Positions 1-10,375 of a stretch of DNA of 64,000 nucleotides are shown here, piece after piece. The position numbers were made by a program, and so were the translations under genes. The notes under the pieces are model-generated. The model was not told where the DNA came from, made no database searches, and saw only the letters and a list, made by a program, of their open reading frames with translations. Numbering within the stretch: the stretch's first letter is position 1; each line of letters opens with the position of its first letter. The DNA comes from Locusta migratoria. Taxonomy: Eukaryota > Arthropoda > Insecta > Orthoptera > Acrididae. Location of the stretch: contig CM048746.1 of assembly GCA_026315105.1 (NCBI GenBank), positions 352,812,548 through 352,876,547 of the forward strand, read 5' to 3'.

Positions 1-737
1 TAATCATAAAATACAAACAAAATGTAATAATATTGAAAAAAATTTCAGAGGTCTGAGGAGGCTAATAGAGAGAGTCAACCTCGTTAACACGAAAATATTG
101 TCAAAATTTGGCATGTGGGCCAAATCCTGCCGGTGAACGATGCAGAAGTTATGGCAGTGGTAGGCTGGTATTTATGCCGACTTGAAATATACAGAGTTGG
201 GATAAATGTAACGACACCCCCACCCAGGAAAGAAGGCTTGGAGTAGTTGATGTCGGCACGAAATGTCAAACACTTTTTATAAGACGAACATTCAAAATTT
301 ATTACGAACAGCTTACAGTGTTGTGAGTGGGAGCGGTTATCAAAGCCAACAAACCCCTGTTAATTAGTACCATACCACACACACTAGGACATATCCATCG
401 GTTTTACCTTGAAACGAGATATCTGAGGAAACAGACTAGTACACAAAATGACAGCAGAACTATATGACGTCATGTGTGACGATTGGAGGACAAACAGAAT
501 GGAATCCAAGAAGGCACAAATACGGTGTTCCCAAGTCTAGAGAAACATCAGTAATAAGACCCTTGATACAGACATCAGGTCCTTGTGGTATAAACTCTCA
601 TGAATCAATCGCCACGAAAGAAAAACGACACAGATTAAAGTTATCAGTGACATAAATGTAAGGTCTGCGACCACGTAGACTCTCTGCAGCATCGGTACAC
701 ACATGGTGCAAATAGGAAGGTGTGGGAATGGTGCCGC
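1..737. other. AT-rich sequence, no gene recognised
   Basis: Only short open frames (61-66 codons) with no recognisable motif occur here. No repeat family that I know is visible. Confidence 0.5.
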
Positions 738-749
738 AGTAAACTTGCA

Positions 750-936
750 AAATGTTCAAATGTTTGTATAGGCTATGGGACTTAACTACGGGGTCATCAG
801 TCCCTAAACTTACAAACTACTTACGAACTAGGACGACACAAATATCCATGTCCGAGGGGGGATTCGAACCCCCGACCGTAGTGGCCGTGCAGACCGTGAC
901 TGGAGCGCCTCAGTCTCCTCGGCCACCGCGGCCGGC
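750..936 (-). mobile_element. tRNA-derived SINE, subfamily A
   Basis: On the minus strand it reads from a ggccgcggtggccgagg head (Pol III box A) through box B (ggttcgaatcc) to a tail ending acaaacatttgaacatttt. A target-site duplication brackets it: agtaaacttgca at 738-749 and agtaaacgtgca at 937-948, one mismatch. Subfamily A has the gtgccgtcctta segment after box B. Non-autonomous; it would need LINE machinery to move. Confidence 0.92.
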
Positions 937-1092
937 AGTAAACGTGCATTGATAGGGAAAACAACCAGCAAAGGAATAACGCTCGCGACAATGCTACAGC
1001 CTGACTACGATTATCTTCCAAGGACCAAACAAATCATATGGACGTGGCTAAATGACCTCGCAATGCAATACATTCTCAACAAACATAAGGGA

Positions 1093-1231
1093 GGCGCGTC
1101 AGTCACGGTCTGCACGGCCACCTCCCCCTCGTCGGGCATGGATATTTGTGCCGTCCTTAGTGTTAGCTAGTTCATAAGTAGTTTGTAGGTTTAGGGACTG
1201 ATGATCGCATAGTTAAGTCACATAATCCGAT
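1093..1231 (+). mobile_element. 5'-truncated SINE, subfamily A, with damaged box B
   Basis: It matches the subfamily A body from the cagtcacggtctgcacggcc stretch onward, but lacks the first ~40 bp of the head, and the ggttcgaatcc box is replaced by a short CT-rich stretch. The tail decays into a (TA)n run at about 1232-1254. No clear target duplication. Confidence 0.85.
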
Positions 1232-1254
1232 ATATATATATATATATATATATA
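1232..1254. repeat. (TA)n microsatellite
   Basis: About eleven TA repeats directly follow the tail of the truncated SINE, so the microsatellite probably grew from the SINE 3' end. Confidence 0.9.
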
Positions 1255-1548
1255 GTGTACGTCAAGCTAAGAAACTCTTACCCTTACAAAACCAAAGCAA
1301 TATATGTCAATTACCCAAAGGCACTTGAATTAACAAAGATACGAAGAAAGATGAAACACGATAAGGAACAATGAACGAAGGCGATGAATGAAAATTATAA
1401 AAAAGACGGATTAAAATGAGCCAATTAACTTAATAGGAAGCGGAATATTTCCGTAGCACTATCGGACTTGAAAGACGATGCTACCATGAAACTTTTCTCG
1501 GTTGGCTGAGATAAGGGGAAGACATGTCTAAAATTTGATAAGACATGG

Positions 1549-1603
<55 letters not shown>

Positions 1604-1776
1604 GAGAAAACGAACTCTGAGGGCAGTCAAGGCAAAAATTAAGCCTGTGCGACGAGTAGCGTGACTTTATTTCGTCTCATTTTGTTTTAGTCATCCAAGA
1701 CGTTTTTGTTGTTTATGGATTAAAATGATGCATTTCAATGATGAAAAAAAAAAAAAAAAAAGGAAAAAAAAAAGAC
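1255..1776. other. Unassigned sequence with a 48-bp A run
   Basis: Nothing gene-like is seen. Positions 1555-1602 are an uninterrupted run of 48 A, which could be the poly(A) tail of an old plus-strand retrocopy, but the 300 bp upstream carry no recognisable open frame. Confidence 0.5.
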
Positions 1777-1892
1777 GGTAGAGCGCTAGCCAGCGAAAGG
1801 CGAAGGTCCCCGTTCGGGCACACAATTTTAGTCTGGCAGGAAGTTTCATATCAGCGCTCACTTCACTGCAGAGTGAAAATTTCATTATATAT
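1775..1892 (+). mobile_element. Second tRNA-related SINE type (degraded)
   Basis: A purine-rich A tract (1743-1773) precedes a tRNA-like piece (ggtagagcgctagccagcga) with a decayed T-arm (cgttcgggcac), then a body reading agtctggcaggaagtttca and ending gagtgaaaatttcatt. This differs from the abundant SINE family of the window in both head and tail. Assignment rests on the tRNA-like core and my memory of similar insect repeats. Confidence 0.5.
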
Positions 1893-2299
1893 GCTGTCTT
1901 GGAAAGCTATCGTACTACATTACATTTTTTGTACTGTACAAACAGCTGAACTGCGGTACTAAATATAATAGGATGCTATTCAGAGGTCAAAGGATTCTGT
2001 GTTGAGTTGTAAATGTCTCACTCATTTTGATCAAACTAAGACTGTTGTGTTAGTTGCCACTTTTTATCCTGAGATGGAGTTTTTCTCTCCCAGAGAACTG
2101 TTTCATCATTCCACTTACTTCGGACAAGAACAGACACAATGTAAATAATTGTACATCAGACACAACAGACAATTGACAATTTCAATGCGCCTGATCCCTT
2201 GTAGGAATCCAGTATAGGCTGCGAGAAAGTGGAATTAAATTGGCAGGGAGGCACTACATTCGTACTGTGCTACAAGGTGAGAATTTGGGTTGGAACGGA

Positions 2300-2410
2300 A
2301 GCATGTCTGGATAGTCTAATCAGTTTAGGCGACCGCTGGCCCAAAGCAGGATATCCGGGTTCGAATCCCAGTCCAGCATGAATTTTCATCTTTGCCATCG
2401 GCTCTACTTC
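2300..2410 (+). mobile_element. Third tRNA-like SINE type
   Basis: A box-A-like string (tagtctaatcag, 2312-2323) and a perfect box B (ggttcgaatcc, 2358-2368) are 35 bp apart, followed by agtccagcatgaattttcat. The spacing fits an internal Pol III promoter of tRNA origin. The acceptor stem does not pair, so it is not a functional tRNA. Confidence 0.6.
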
Positions 2411-3673
2411 AGTGCCCTGAAATGATCAAAATGTTTAAATATTTCGAATTCGTTATGTTTAAAAGTTATGATCACACGTTGTTACGATGCTTTTGGTGAA
2501 CGTAAGGTTACAGAAGCACAGGAAGTACGTAAATCAGTGATAATTTCGTAATTCCATGAATACTTAAAATAAATAAATAAATAAATAAAATGAGAAAAAA
2601 CTTATGTGATAAATTGATAAAGGACCGATGAAACAAGGGAATTTCTCTGAATCGTATACAAATAGACGAAAAAGAAAGAACTATAATAAAAGCTAATGCA
2701 CACCTCCTACGATTTTCAAATGCAAAATATTGGCGCAACAAACCAGAAAAATAGGAATGAGAGCGGTCATAAACTTTAGTGCCGGTATGATACCGGATGT
2801 ATAATAGAAGCTAGCACAATAGTGAGACGTTTTATTTCAGAACTTTTCTATATACCGAGCGGGGCTATAGAGCTCTCTGCGCGGCCCTAACTATGGATAA
2901 ACTACAACAAACAACACTGTATGGCCGTGTAAGCTCTAAGCAGTTCAGTGTATCTGGTTCAATGTGTAGCTGCGATTCGTATTGTTCTAGTTTTCACATT
3001 TACGAAAATTTACAAAATAACGGAGCTAAAATGACGGGCGCAAATTTAATCTCGGGAATACCCTGTCTTGTATGCAGACAAAAATATAATTGAGATAAAT
3101 GTTGCTTGAGTTAAAACCGCGCCCGTATTTATGTCTGAAGTAGCAGTAACCTCCGTTGCTCTTGTTTCATAGTAAAAACGAGTCTACGTCAGTCTGTTAT
3201 CTTTGCACAGTAAATATACCATGTAAATCAATAAAGTGATAGACTTGAAAAAACACAATAAAAAAAATTCGGATTTATTGTGACAAAGAGTGCAAGAGCT
3301 CAATCTAATTTCAAAAATATAAAAAAGTGAATTAAACTGGACCATGTTGTAACACACATTTAAACGCCATCAAAAGGGCCATCATACATCGCTTTATCAT
3401 GTCTTCAAAAGTAAACATGGTTATACCCTATATAGGGACCTCGTGATAAGGTACTGGCAGTTGTGTGGTGACTCCAGTGATCGTAAATGAATGATGAACA
3501 AAGTCAATATATAACAGCTGAAGATTTTGGGTTATAAGTCTTTAATCTTCAGGTTCCGAATGTTCCCACTTAGGAATAGTTCTAAGTTTATTATATGAAG
3601 GTGATTCTTAGTAGAAAATTGATAGATGAATTAATCAACCATAGGATTAAACCCCACTTTAAAGAGAGTTATC
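2411..3673. other. AT-rich sequence, no gene recognised
   Basis: Contains an (AAAT)n microsatellite at about 2563-2588. Short frames on both strands have no recognisable motifs. Confidence 0.5.
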
Positions 3674-4599
3674 CAGGGTATTACAAAAGGCCCAGCCAAA
3701 CTTTCATGAAACATTCCTCACACACAAAGAAAGAATATATGTTATGTGGACATGTGTCCGGAATCACTTAATTTCCATATTAGAGCTCATTTTATTACTT
3801 CTCTTCAAATCACATTAATCATGGAATGGAAACACACACCAACGGAACGTACCAGCGTGACTTCAAGCACTTGGTTACAGGAATGGTTCAAAATGTCCTC
3901 CGTTAGCTAGGATACATGGATCCACCCCCCGCCGCATGGAATCCCTGATGCGCTGATGCAGCCCTGGAGAATGACGTATTGTATCACAGACGTCCACAAT
4001 ACGAGCACGAAGAATCTCTACGTTTGATACCAGGGTTGCGTAGAAAAGAGCTTTCAAATGCACACATAAATGAAAGTCAAGAGGGTTGAGGTCAGGAGAG
4101 CGTGGAGGCCATGGAATTGGTCGGACTCTACCAATCCATCGGTCACCGAATCTGTTGTTGAGAAGCGTACGAACACGTCGACTGAAATGTGCTGGAGCTC
4201 CATCGTGCATGAACCACATGTTGTGTTGTACTTGTAAAGGCACATGTTCTAGCAGCACAGATAGAGTATCCCGTATGAAATCATGATAATGTGCTCCAGT
4301 GAGCGTAGATGGAAGAACATGACGCCCAATCAAGACATCACCAACAATTCCTGCCCAAACGTTCACATAAAACCTGTGTTGACGACCTGATTGCACAATT
4401 GCGTGCAGATTCTCGTCAGCCCATACATGTTGATTGTGAAAATTTATAATCTGATCACGTTGGAATGAAGCCTCATCCGTAAATGAAATACTAAAATGAT
4501 CTCTAACATGGAAATTAAGCGTCCACATAACATATTTCCTTTCTTAGTGTGTGAGGAGTGTTTCCTGAAAGCTTGGCCGTACCTTTTTGTAACACCCTG
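3674..4599 (-). mobile_element. Mariner-type element, internal deletion derivative (copy 1)
   Basis: Terminal inverted repeats of about 110 bp start cagggt at 3674 and end accctg at 4599. The right end abuts TA (4600-4601); the left flank reads TC, a mutated TA. The outer inverted repeats run directly into the middle of the transposase gene, so the 5' part, including the DNA-binding domain, is deleted. A second relative lies at about 21371-22434 in the opposite orientation. Confidence 0.9.
3875..4528 (-). CDS. Truncated mariner transposase, catalytic core (217 codons)
   Basis: The frame is open for 217 codons. Seen residues: FTDEASF (D18), MHDGAPAHF (D109) and SPDLNPLDFHL (D146, D151). D109 to D151 leaves 41 residues between, which fits a DD41D mariner. 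Those three aspartates would bind the catalytic metals in cut-and-paste transposition. The first ~10 residues are encoded by the terminal inverted repeat, so the N-terminal helix-turn-helix region is absent, and full-length mariner transposases are about 340 residues. The C terminus (GGHFEPFL) looks complete. The methionine at 4528 is only the first in frame, not a demonstrated start. A product could not bind its own ends. It is most likely a relic that happens to remain open. Confidence 0.8.
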   Translation of the reverse strand: MWTLNFHVRDHFSISFTDEASFQRDQIINFHNQHVWADENLHAIVQSGRQHRFYVNVWAGIVGDVLIGRHVLPSTLTGAHYHDFIRDTLSVLLEHVPLQVQHNMWFMHDGAPAHFSRRVRTLLNNRFGDRWIGRVRPIPWPPRSPDLNPLDFHLCVHLKALFYATLVSNVEILRARIVDVCDTIRHSPGLHQRIRDSMRRGVDPCILANGGHFEPFL

Positions 4600-4601
4600 T
4601 A

Positions 4602-5803
4602 TAAAAATTTGCATGCGATCCTACTGACTTAGATGTTATACATATAACCTAATCGTGGACCAGCAGTGGCAGATTTTCAGAAAACCACTTGTTCAAGTCT
4701 CCCTACAGGCCCTTTCCGCTATAGCATGCAAAACTTTAACAGGACATAGTGAACCTGGGGTTAGAAATCAGATGTAGCAGACAGTAGGATTACAATGACA
4801 TTTCTGTACACATTACGCTTACTTTAGTTATAGTTAACTCCAAATAACATGACCGACACTTTGAACTTACCGTATTACAATTTGTGCCAAAACTGTCGGC
4901 CATTAATTTAAATGCAAGCATGACATCGGCGAACAAGACTCAGAAGCACCGAGATAAATATCCGTGCAGTGGATCCAACAACAGGTGCACCATGACTTCT
5001 TAGTAATCAGGTTCGCCCTCTTTGTTTCCTTGCTGGAAGGAAGGAATTGTAGATACAAATAAGCTGTGAAACAGTAATGGCAGTCAAAGCAGTAGACAAG
5101 TCGACTTTCACATCTACTTGAGCCGGTTCCTCCTACAACAGGTTCCTTGTCTCAAACTGTTCACTGAAACATTCTCTGTGTCCTGTTACATTTTTGCAGC
5201 CTAATTGGAGCACTCTGTACAACACCAGGTATGATGCGGTATTGATAGTATGGACATCACTATTCACAACAAAAAAGCCGCATCAAACTAAAACATAATC
5301 AAAGAATTAAATCCTGTGAGGGCAATTTTTCAGCCAAAGTTATTTTTATTTCTGGATTACATACTGCTGTTTGCTGAATTAATCTCGCCGTGTGTTTGAG
5401 GAATTTTCCAAGAATAAAGAACTAAGTATAGATTCATTGTGAAATGCTGGAGTGACGTGGAATTAACACAATGTACATTCCAGTCGTACTACATTTGATC
5501 CAAAAATAATACCACTACCATCAGACGTGGGTGATGCTCATCTGGAAGGGCAAAACTTCCTCGCGTCATTTTCTTCTTCTTGGAAGCTGAAGAAACGATA
5601 TATCAACGATTATGGCGCTTACACAGGGGCTCTGGAATGCTTTCGTAACCAAGTAATTGATTTATGTAGTCGAGGAATTCAACGAGCCGTTGTTTAAAGC
5701 AGAGACAATGCTGAAAAATAATAAAATATGTCTGTGTAAAGGGTATTAGAACACTGAATAAAAGTTACTTGGTCTGTCAAATTCGTGTGTAGCTTATTGT
5801 AAA
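4602..5803. other. AT-rich sequence, no gene recognised
   Basis: I see no open frame over 60 codons with recognisable content, no tRNA box pair and no long repeat arms. Confidence 0.5.
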
Positions 5804-5805
5804 TA

Positions 5806-6453
5806 CCGTGTGATCAAAAAGTCATTGTAAATTTGAAAACTTAATAAATCAGGGAATAAAGTAGATAGAAAGGTAAAAATTGACACACATGCTTGGAATG
5901 AAATTGGGTTTTATTAGAACCAAAAATTATTAAAAAAATGTCCTGCTAGACGCGTGTAAGATCTCCTGCGCGTCGTTTGGTGATGATCGTTTCCTCAGCC
6001 GCCACTTTCGTCATGCTTGGCCTCCCAGGTCCCCAGACCTCAGTCCGTGCGATTATTGGCTTATGGGTTACCTGAAGTCGCAATCGTATCGTGATCGACT
6101 GACATCTCTAGGGATGCTGAAAGACTACATCTGACGCCAATGCCTCACGATAACTCCGGACACGCTTTATAGTGATGCACAACATTATTCCTCGACTACA
6201 GCTATTGTTGAGGAATGATTGTGAACATATTGAGCATTTCCTGTAAAGAACATGTTTGCATTGTCCTAATTTGTTATCCTAATTATTGCTTTTCTGATCA
6301 CATGAAGCACCATCTGTCGGACATTTTTTGAACTTTTTTTGTTCTAAAAAGCCCCATGTCTTTTCAAGGATGTGTCATATTTTTAACTTTCTATCTACAT
6401 TATTCCGTGATTTATTAAGTTTTCAAATTTATACTGACTTTTTGATCACCCGG
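5806..6453 (+). mobile_element. Mariner-like element with long inverted repeats, non-autonomous
   Basis: Inverted repeats of about 135 bp start ccgtgtgatcaaaaagtc at 5806 and end tgatcacccgg at 6453, flanked by TA on both sides (5804-5805, 6454-6455). Between them a short transposase relic remains, so this is an internally deleted element of 648 bp, not a simple MITE. Confidence 0.9.
6000..6243 (+). pseudogene. Mariner transposase C-terminal relic
   Basis: Translation around 6013-6080 gives WPPRSPDLSPCDYWLMGYLK, the third catalytic-aspartate block of mariner transposases. Downstream the frame meets a stop (about 6133) and at least one further stop before the end. The first two catalytic blocks and the DNA-binding domain are missing. 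Non-functional. Confidence 0.75.
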
Positions 6454-6704
6454 TATGTTTCATTTGTTGATCTTGCCGTCAAGGGGACTAAACTGCTAGG
6501 TAATCATTCCCCCGTTCCTACCTGAGACATCACAGGTTGAACAAGTAAGAAAACTAGAGCGCAGCACCCAGAGGCGATACCCATTGGCTCTAAGGCGCGA
6601 CAATGAACGCCGACAAGACAAAGACCTCTAGAGGTCCTGCCAAAGTGCCGCTTATATTTAGATTATCCATTACGGATGTTTCAGAACCCGTGACTTATTT
6701 TCAA

Positions 6705-7056
6705 TATTATTTAAGAAAACTGCTCCAGTCACTTTTACTTGAAATCATATTTATTCCATGAACCGGTTTTCAAGCCTTTTCAGGTTAATCAACAGATGGA
6801 TCATGTTACAATATCATTTTAAGCGTCATGTTGGGTGCTGGCTCTGTGGTGGGAAGAAGGAAATTATTTTAAAAAACTCGAATTGCACGTTGCTTAGGTC
6901 TGTTTTGTATTTGAAAGATTCCGTGAAATTTGCTGATCTACTTACTGCGACTGTGGCCATACAGTCTGATGATGAACCTGAAAAGGTTTGAAAACCGGTT
7001 CATGGAATAAATATCATTTCATGTAAAAGTGACTGGAGCAGGTTTCTTAAATAATA
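6705..7056. mobile_element. Foldback (long inverted repeat) element
   Basis: Arms of about 80 bp (6705-6786 and 6975-7056) are near-perfect inverted copies; both carry an accggtt and a ctccagtcacttttac block. The arms meet the spacer near a catacagtctgatgatgaac string, a motif that recurs in other palindromes of the window. The spacer holds an open frame (6758-6991) that mostly reads through the arms and is unlikely to be a gene. Confidence 0.88.
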
Positions 7057-7058
7057 AT

Positions 7059-7590
7059 AAAGTGCCGCTTTCTTAACCGTGGCCCATATCCTACTGGAGT
7101 ATCCAGATGCCGACTAAGGTGACCATGCGTTATCCAGGTATGGGCAATACGTAGGCGACATAAGCAACCTTGGTTGATTTTGTCCATATTATGTATGGAC
7201 GCTGGAGCTTCAACCGTATATACAGCAATGACTAATAACATCTTCAGCTGTATTTTCATTATTTATTGGTAACCAAGGTCTCATTTTCAGGCCCTTATAA
7301 TAGGGTAACCTGCCTTTTACTACGTTGAAAAAGACAAAATCACTGATGTCGCACATTCATAGAACACAAGAATTACACGCAGACCATTCCTTTGCGTTTT
7401 GTAGTTTTCGCTGCAGAGCGAAATATTAACAAACACACACACACGTAGAATTTTACATACGCCGATAACTTTCAATCCCAATATACTCCACCCTTTTGTC
7501 ATTATCAACTCTCAAGCAACAATGCAATCAATAAAACCATTTTCAAAGTGTAATTATTGTTTCGCATTTCGCGTTATATTCTTCAGATTA
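7059..7590. other. Unassigned sequence
   Basis: No recognisable coding or repeat structure beyond short CA runs near 7432-7443. Confidence 0.45.
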
Positions 7591-7591
7591 C

Positions 7592-7850
7592 TAAATATCC
7601 ATCAGATCGCTATAAAACCGTGCCTAAAATCTTCCTCGGGTATATTTATGTCTCTGCGTCTTGTCGTTCGGACGTGATAAGCGTACACCACGCAGACATT
7701 CATATTAATATACATCGATAAATAACTATCCATTCGCCATAAAACCGTGCCTAAACCTACCCCGAGTAGACATTAGTAACTACAAATTTTTAGCTCTTTA
7801 TGTCTTGTGGTTCAGACGTGATTAACGTACACCGAACAGACATTCACATT
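7592..7850. repeat. Two-copy tandem duplication, period about 128 bp
   Basis: The string ataaaaccgtgcctaaa occurs at 7612 and again at about 7739, followed in each copy by diverged versions of tctttatgtcttgt, cagacgtgat and agacattca. The copies are visibly diverged, so the duplication is not recent. Confidence 0.8.
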
Positions 7851-8043
7851 TATAGATATAGATTACAGCAAGGAGGACCAACGCAGAAAAGTGCAGTTCA
7901 CCCTATTTAAGGGTCTGAAGATGATGGCTTGGTCCAATAATTAATGGAAATACAGCTGACGGTCTTATTATACGAAGCTAGAGATAACCTAGTCCCTAAG
8001 AGATGCGCTCAATTAGGACTTAAATGCGGCCATAGGGAACTTG

Positions 8044-8067
8044 ACCTAGTAATATATATTACTAGGT
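8044..8067. repeat. Perfect 24-bp palindrome
   Basis: The 12-base half-site acctagtaatat is followed immediately by its exact reverse complement. It could form a cruciform, or be the remnant of a small inverted duplication. No function is evident. Confidence 0.85.
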
Positions 8068-8168
8068 TATTACCACTGATCTATCTGATGTTGCAAATTT
8101 ATGAAGATTTAAATGAAACTTGTCAAACAATGTATCGGCTAGTGGCTTCCACTTCAGCAGTATTGTAA

Positions 8169-9052
8169 TCTCTATATATAAAAGGAAGTGTCCCGTTTGA
8201 CTGTCTGACACATCATCGCCCAGCCCAAACCACTGAAGATAGAATCTTGAAATTTGTGGAGGGTGTTGATCTCACTCTGTAGGCGTTATTTAGGAAGCGA
8301 TTTTCGATATTCCGTCCCTAAGGGGGTGAAATAGGGGATGGAACGTTTTTTTGAAAATACGTAGCTATTTAGGCAATTTTGAAGATAGAACTACAAAATT
8401 TCGGTGAATTCAGGGTTCGAATTTAAAAGGCACGTTTATCGGCATTTTTTGAAATTTGACAGATAAGGGGGTAAAACAGGTGACGCAAAAATTGATTTTC
8501 AAAAATATGTTGCTGTTAACTCAAATTTTAAGCTGCAACTACGAAACGTCGGATATGGAATCTTGGTCAGGATTAAAAATCCATGATTTTTAGTATTTTT
8601 AGAAATTCATCAAGTAAGACGGTTAAATAGAGGATAAAAAGTTCTTTTTGAAAACACGTTGTTATTGATACAATTTTGAACCTAGAGCTGCAAAAATTGA
8701 TATTTGTATAGTCGGTTAGACGTTAAAAAAATACGTGTTTCGGTATTTTTTTAAATTCAACCATCAACGGGGTTAAATTGGAGAGGGGGTGTTTTTCTAA
8801 AATATGTTAGAACTACAAATTTTCGGATTTGAATTCGGGGTTCGAATTTAAGACACGTGTTACAGTATTTTTGGAAATTAGACTAATAAGGGGGTGACAT
8901 CCGGGATGCAGAAATTGATTTTCAAAAATATTGTGCTGTTGACTCAAATTTCAAGCTATAACTATGAAACTTAAGATATGGATTCTTCATCAGGATTAAA
9001 CTGGTGCAAACTAACAAGCCTACGCATGCGAAGCGGAGGGGGTTCAGCTAGT
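8169..9052 (+). mobile_element. Helitron-like non-autonomous element
   Basis: It starts TCTCTATATATAAAA directly after an A and ends gcggagggggttcagCTAGT, matching the TC...CTRRT termini of Helitrons. There are no inverted repeats and no target duplication, as expected. Just upstream of the end, cgcatgcg offers a short palindrome, though not a strong Helitron hairpin. The interior is a run of degenerate repeats with recurring gaaatttgac-type and aagggggt(g/a)aa strings. No Rep/helicase gene is present, so any mobility would have needed an autonomous relative. Confidence 0.6.
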
Positions 9053-9279
9053 CTGCTAAAAAAGTAACCTTGCTAAAGCACTGTTACATTTCAAACACTG
9101 TGGATATGTTCTAATGTTTTGTGCAGGGCCCCAAGAAGCGTAGGACCCAGTGCTAACACACATTTCGCCCGTACCTAAGGCCGGCCCTGTAAAATGAACA
9201 CACCAGTCGACATACTGAGCACAAAGTGTACTGGGTGTCGCTGCACTGAAAACACTCGGTGATCATAACGAAGTGTGCG

Positions 9280-9830
9280 AAGTCGGAGGACCTGGAGGAG
9301 ATTGGCATGAGGCGCTGGGGGAATGAGTGTGGGACACGAGAAGCGAGAAGCTGTAGCGCGAAAGTCATCTGACGAGTGAGCTGGTGGACGCGGGGGATGG
9401 AGGTCACCGCCCGGACCCATAAACGGACGGACAGGGAATTGCGCGGGAGTCAGTTGTGTCGGCAGCGCGAGGGCGGCGGCAGCAGCAGGGGGTGGGGGGT
9501 GGGGGGTCGTCGCTGAGTGATGGCGCCATCCGTCTAGAGCGCGCGCGGGTCGCGTGGCGATGCGCCCCTCGCCTCGCCTGCCGTAACTCGTGGCGCGGCG
9601 GCGCGACCGTGCTGCCGCCTGTCGCAGGGTGTGGCCGGAGAGCTGTTCCTCGCCGCCGCGACATTTCACGATAATGGCCGCATCACTTTCTCCGTAACGT
9701 CGGCCGAACCGACACTTGCCGCTCCTCCGATTGTCCAGTCGAGCGGTGCACTTACAGGCCGCCGTAAGAGCAGCCACATTCGCTTCATCGCTGACCGTTA
9801 GGAACGAGGTCTGACATCATATACTCGGTC
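9280..9830. promoter_or_regulatory. CpG-rich block (possible CpG island)
   Basis: This ~550-bp stretch is strikingly GC- and CpG-rich against AT-rich surroundings, with many CG dinucleotides between 9410 and 9660. A 200-codon minus-strand frame (9175-9777) and shorter overlapping frames exist only because GC-rich DNA has few stops; they are Ala/Arg/Pro-rich and low complexity. It could be the promoter or first exon of a host gene on either strand, or an old GC-rich retroelement 5' end. Confidence 0.4.
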
Positions 9831-9832
9831 GC

Positions 9833-9884
9833 TATATAAGTTAACCTACTTTATGCAACTCCTATGCAGTGAATTACATAGGCG
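9833..9884 (+). promoter_or_regulatory. Candidate TATA promoter and splice donor
   Basis: TATATAAG lies at 9833-9840, about 30 bp before an arthropod-like initiator core (gCAGT, 9866-9870). A consensus splice donor, GTAAGT, follows at about 9886. The adjacent CpG-rich block makes this more credible than an isolated TATA, but all three motifs are short. Confidence 0.25.
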
Positions 9885-9889
9885 GTAAG

Positions 9890-10375
9890 TTTATAACAGG
9901 CTGGTCCTAACGACTCGCCCGCTCGCCCGTGAAGCTCACTTGCACGCGGGACACAGCTTCTCGTACGTGAGCTGTCGTCGATTACGGCACATGGCTGCGA
10001 CGAGCGTGTGTGTAAGTGAAGCAGCAGGATGGGCTGTGACGTCACTAATTTCCGCTAAGGGCACAATTTTTCGTGAAATTTCTATACCGAGACCATCGTT
10101 TTGCTCCGTGAAAATGCGCGACTCGTGATACCAGGTCAATCCTCGTGGATAATATTATGTCTTTCCTTACTGTGATCAATGCAAAACGATTTGATTTCAT
10201 GGCTGGAATCTCATCAACCATATTTATCCTAGTGTTATTTTACATTTTCAAATGTCTTTGTCAAGGAACCAACGTAAGGAGTATATCTTATGAAATATGT
10301 AACTAATTTCCTCATTATTTTTAAAGAAGAAGTCATTGATTTTAGAAGTTATTTCCAGAGTATAAAGAAGCACCG
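9890..10375. other. Unassigned sequence; lower end probably LINE 3' UTR
   Basis: No separate gene is seen. The part nearest 10378 probably belongs to the 3' untranslated region of the minus-strand LINE relic that follows. Confidence 0.4.

Noticed and set aside
9175..9777. 200-codon minus-strand frame, one of the longest in the window
   Set aside because: It lies in the CpG-rich block, is low-complexity Ala/Arg/Pro-rich, overlaps equally open frames on both strands, and shows no domain.
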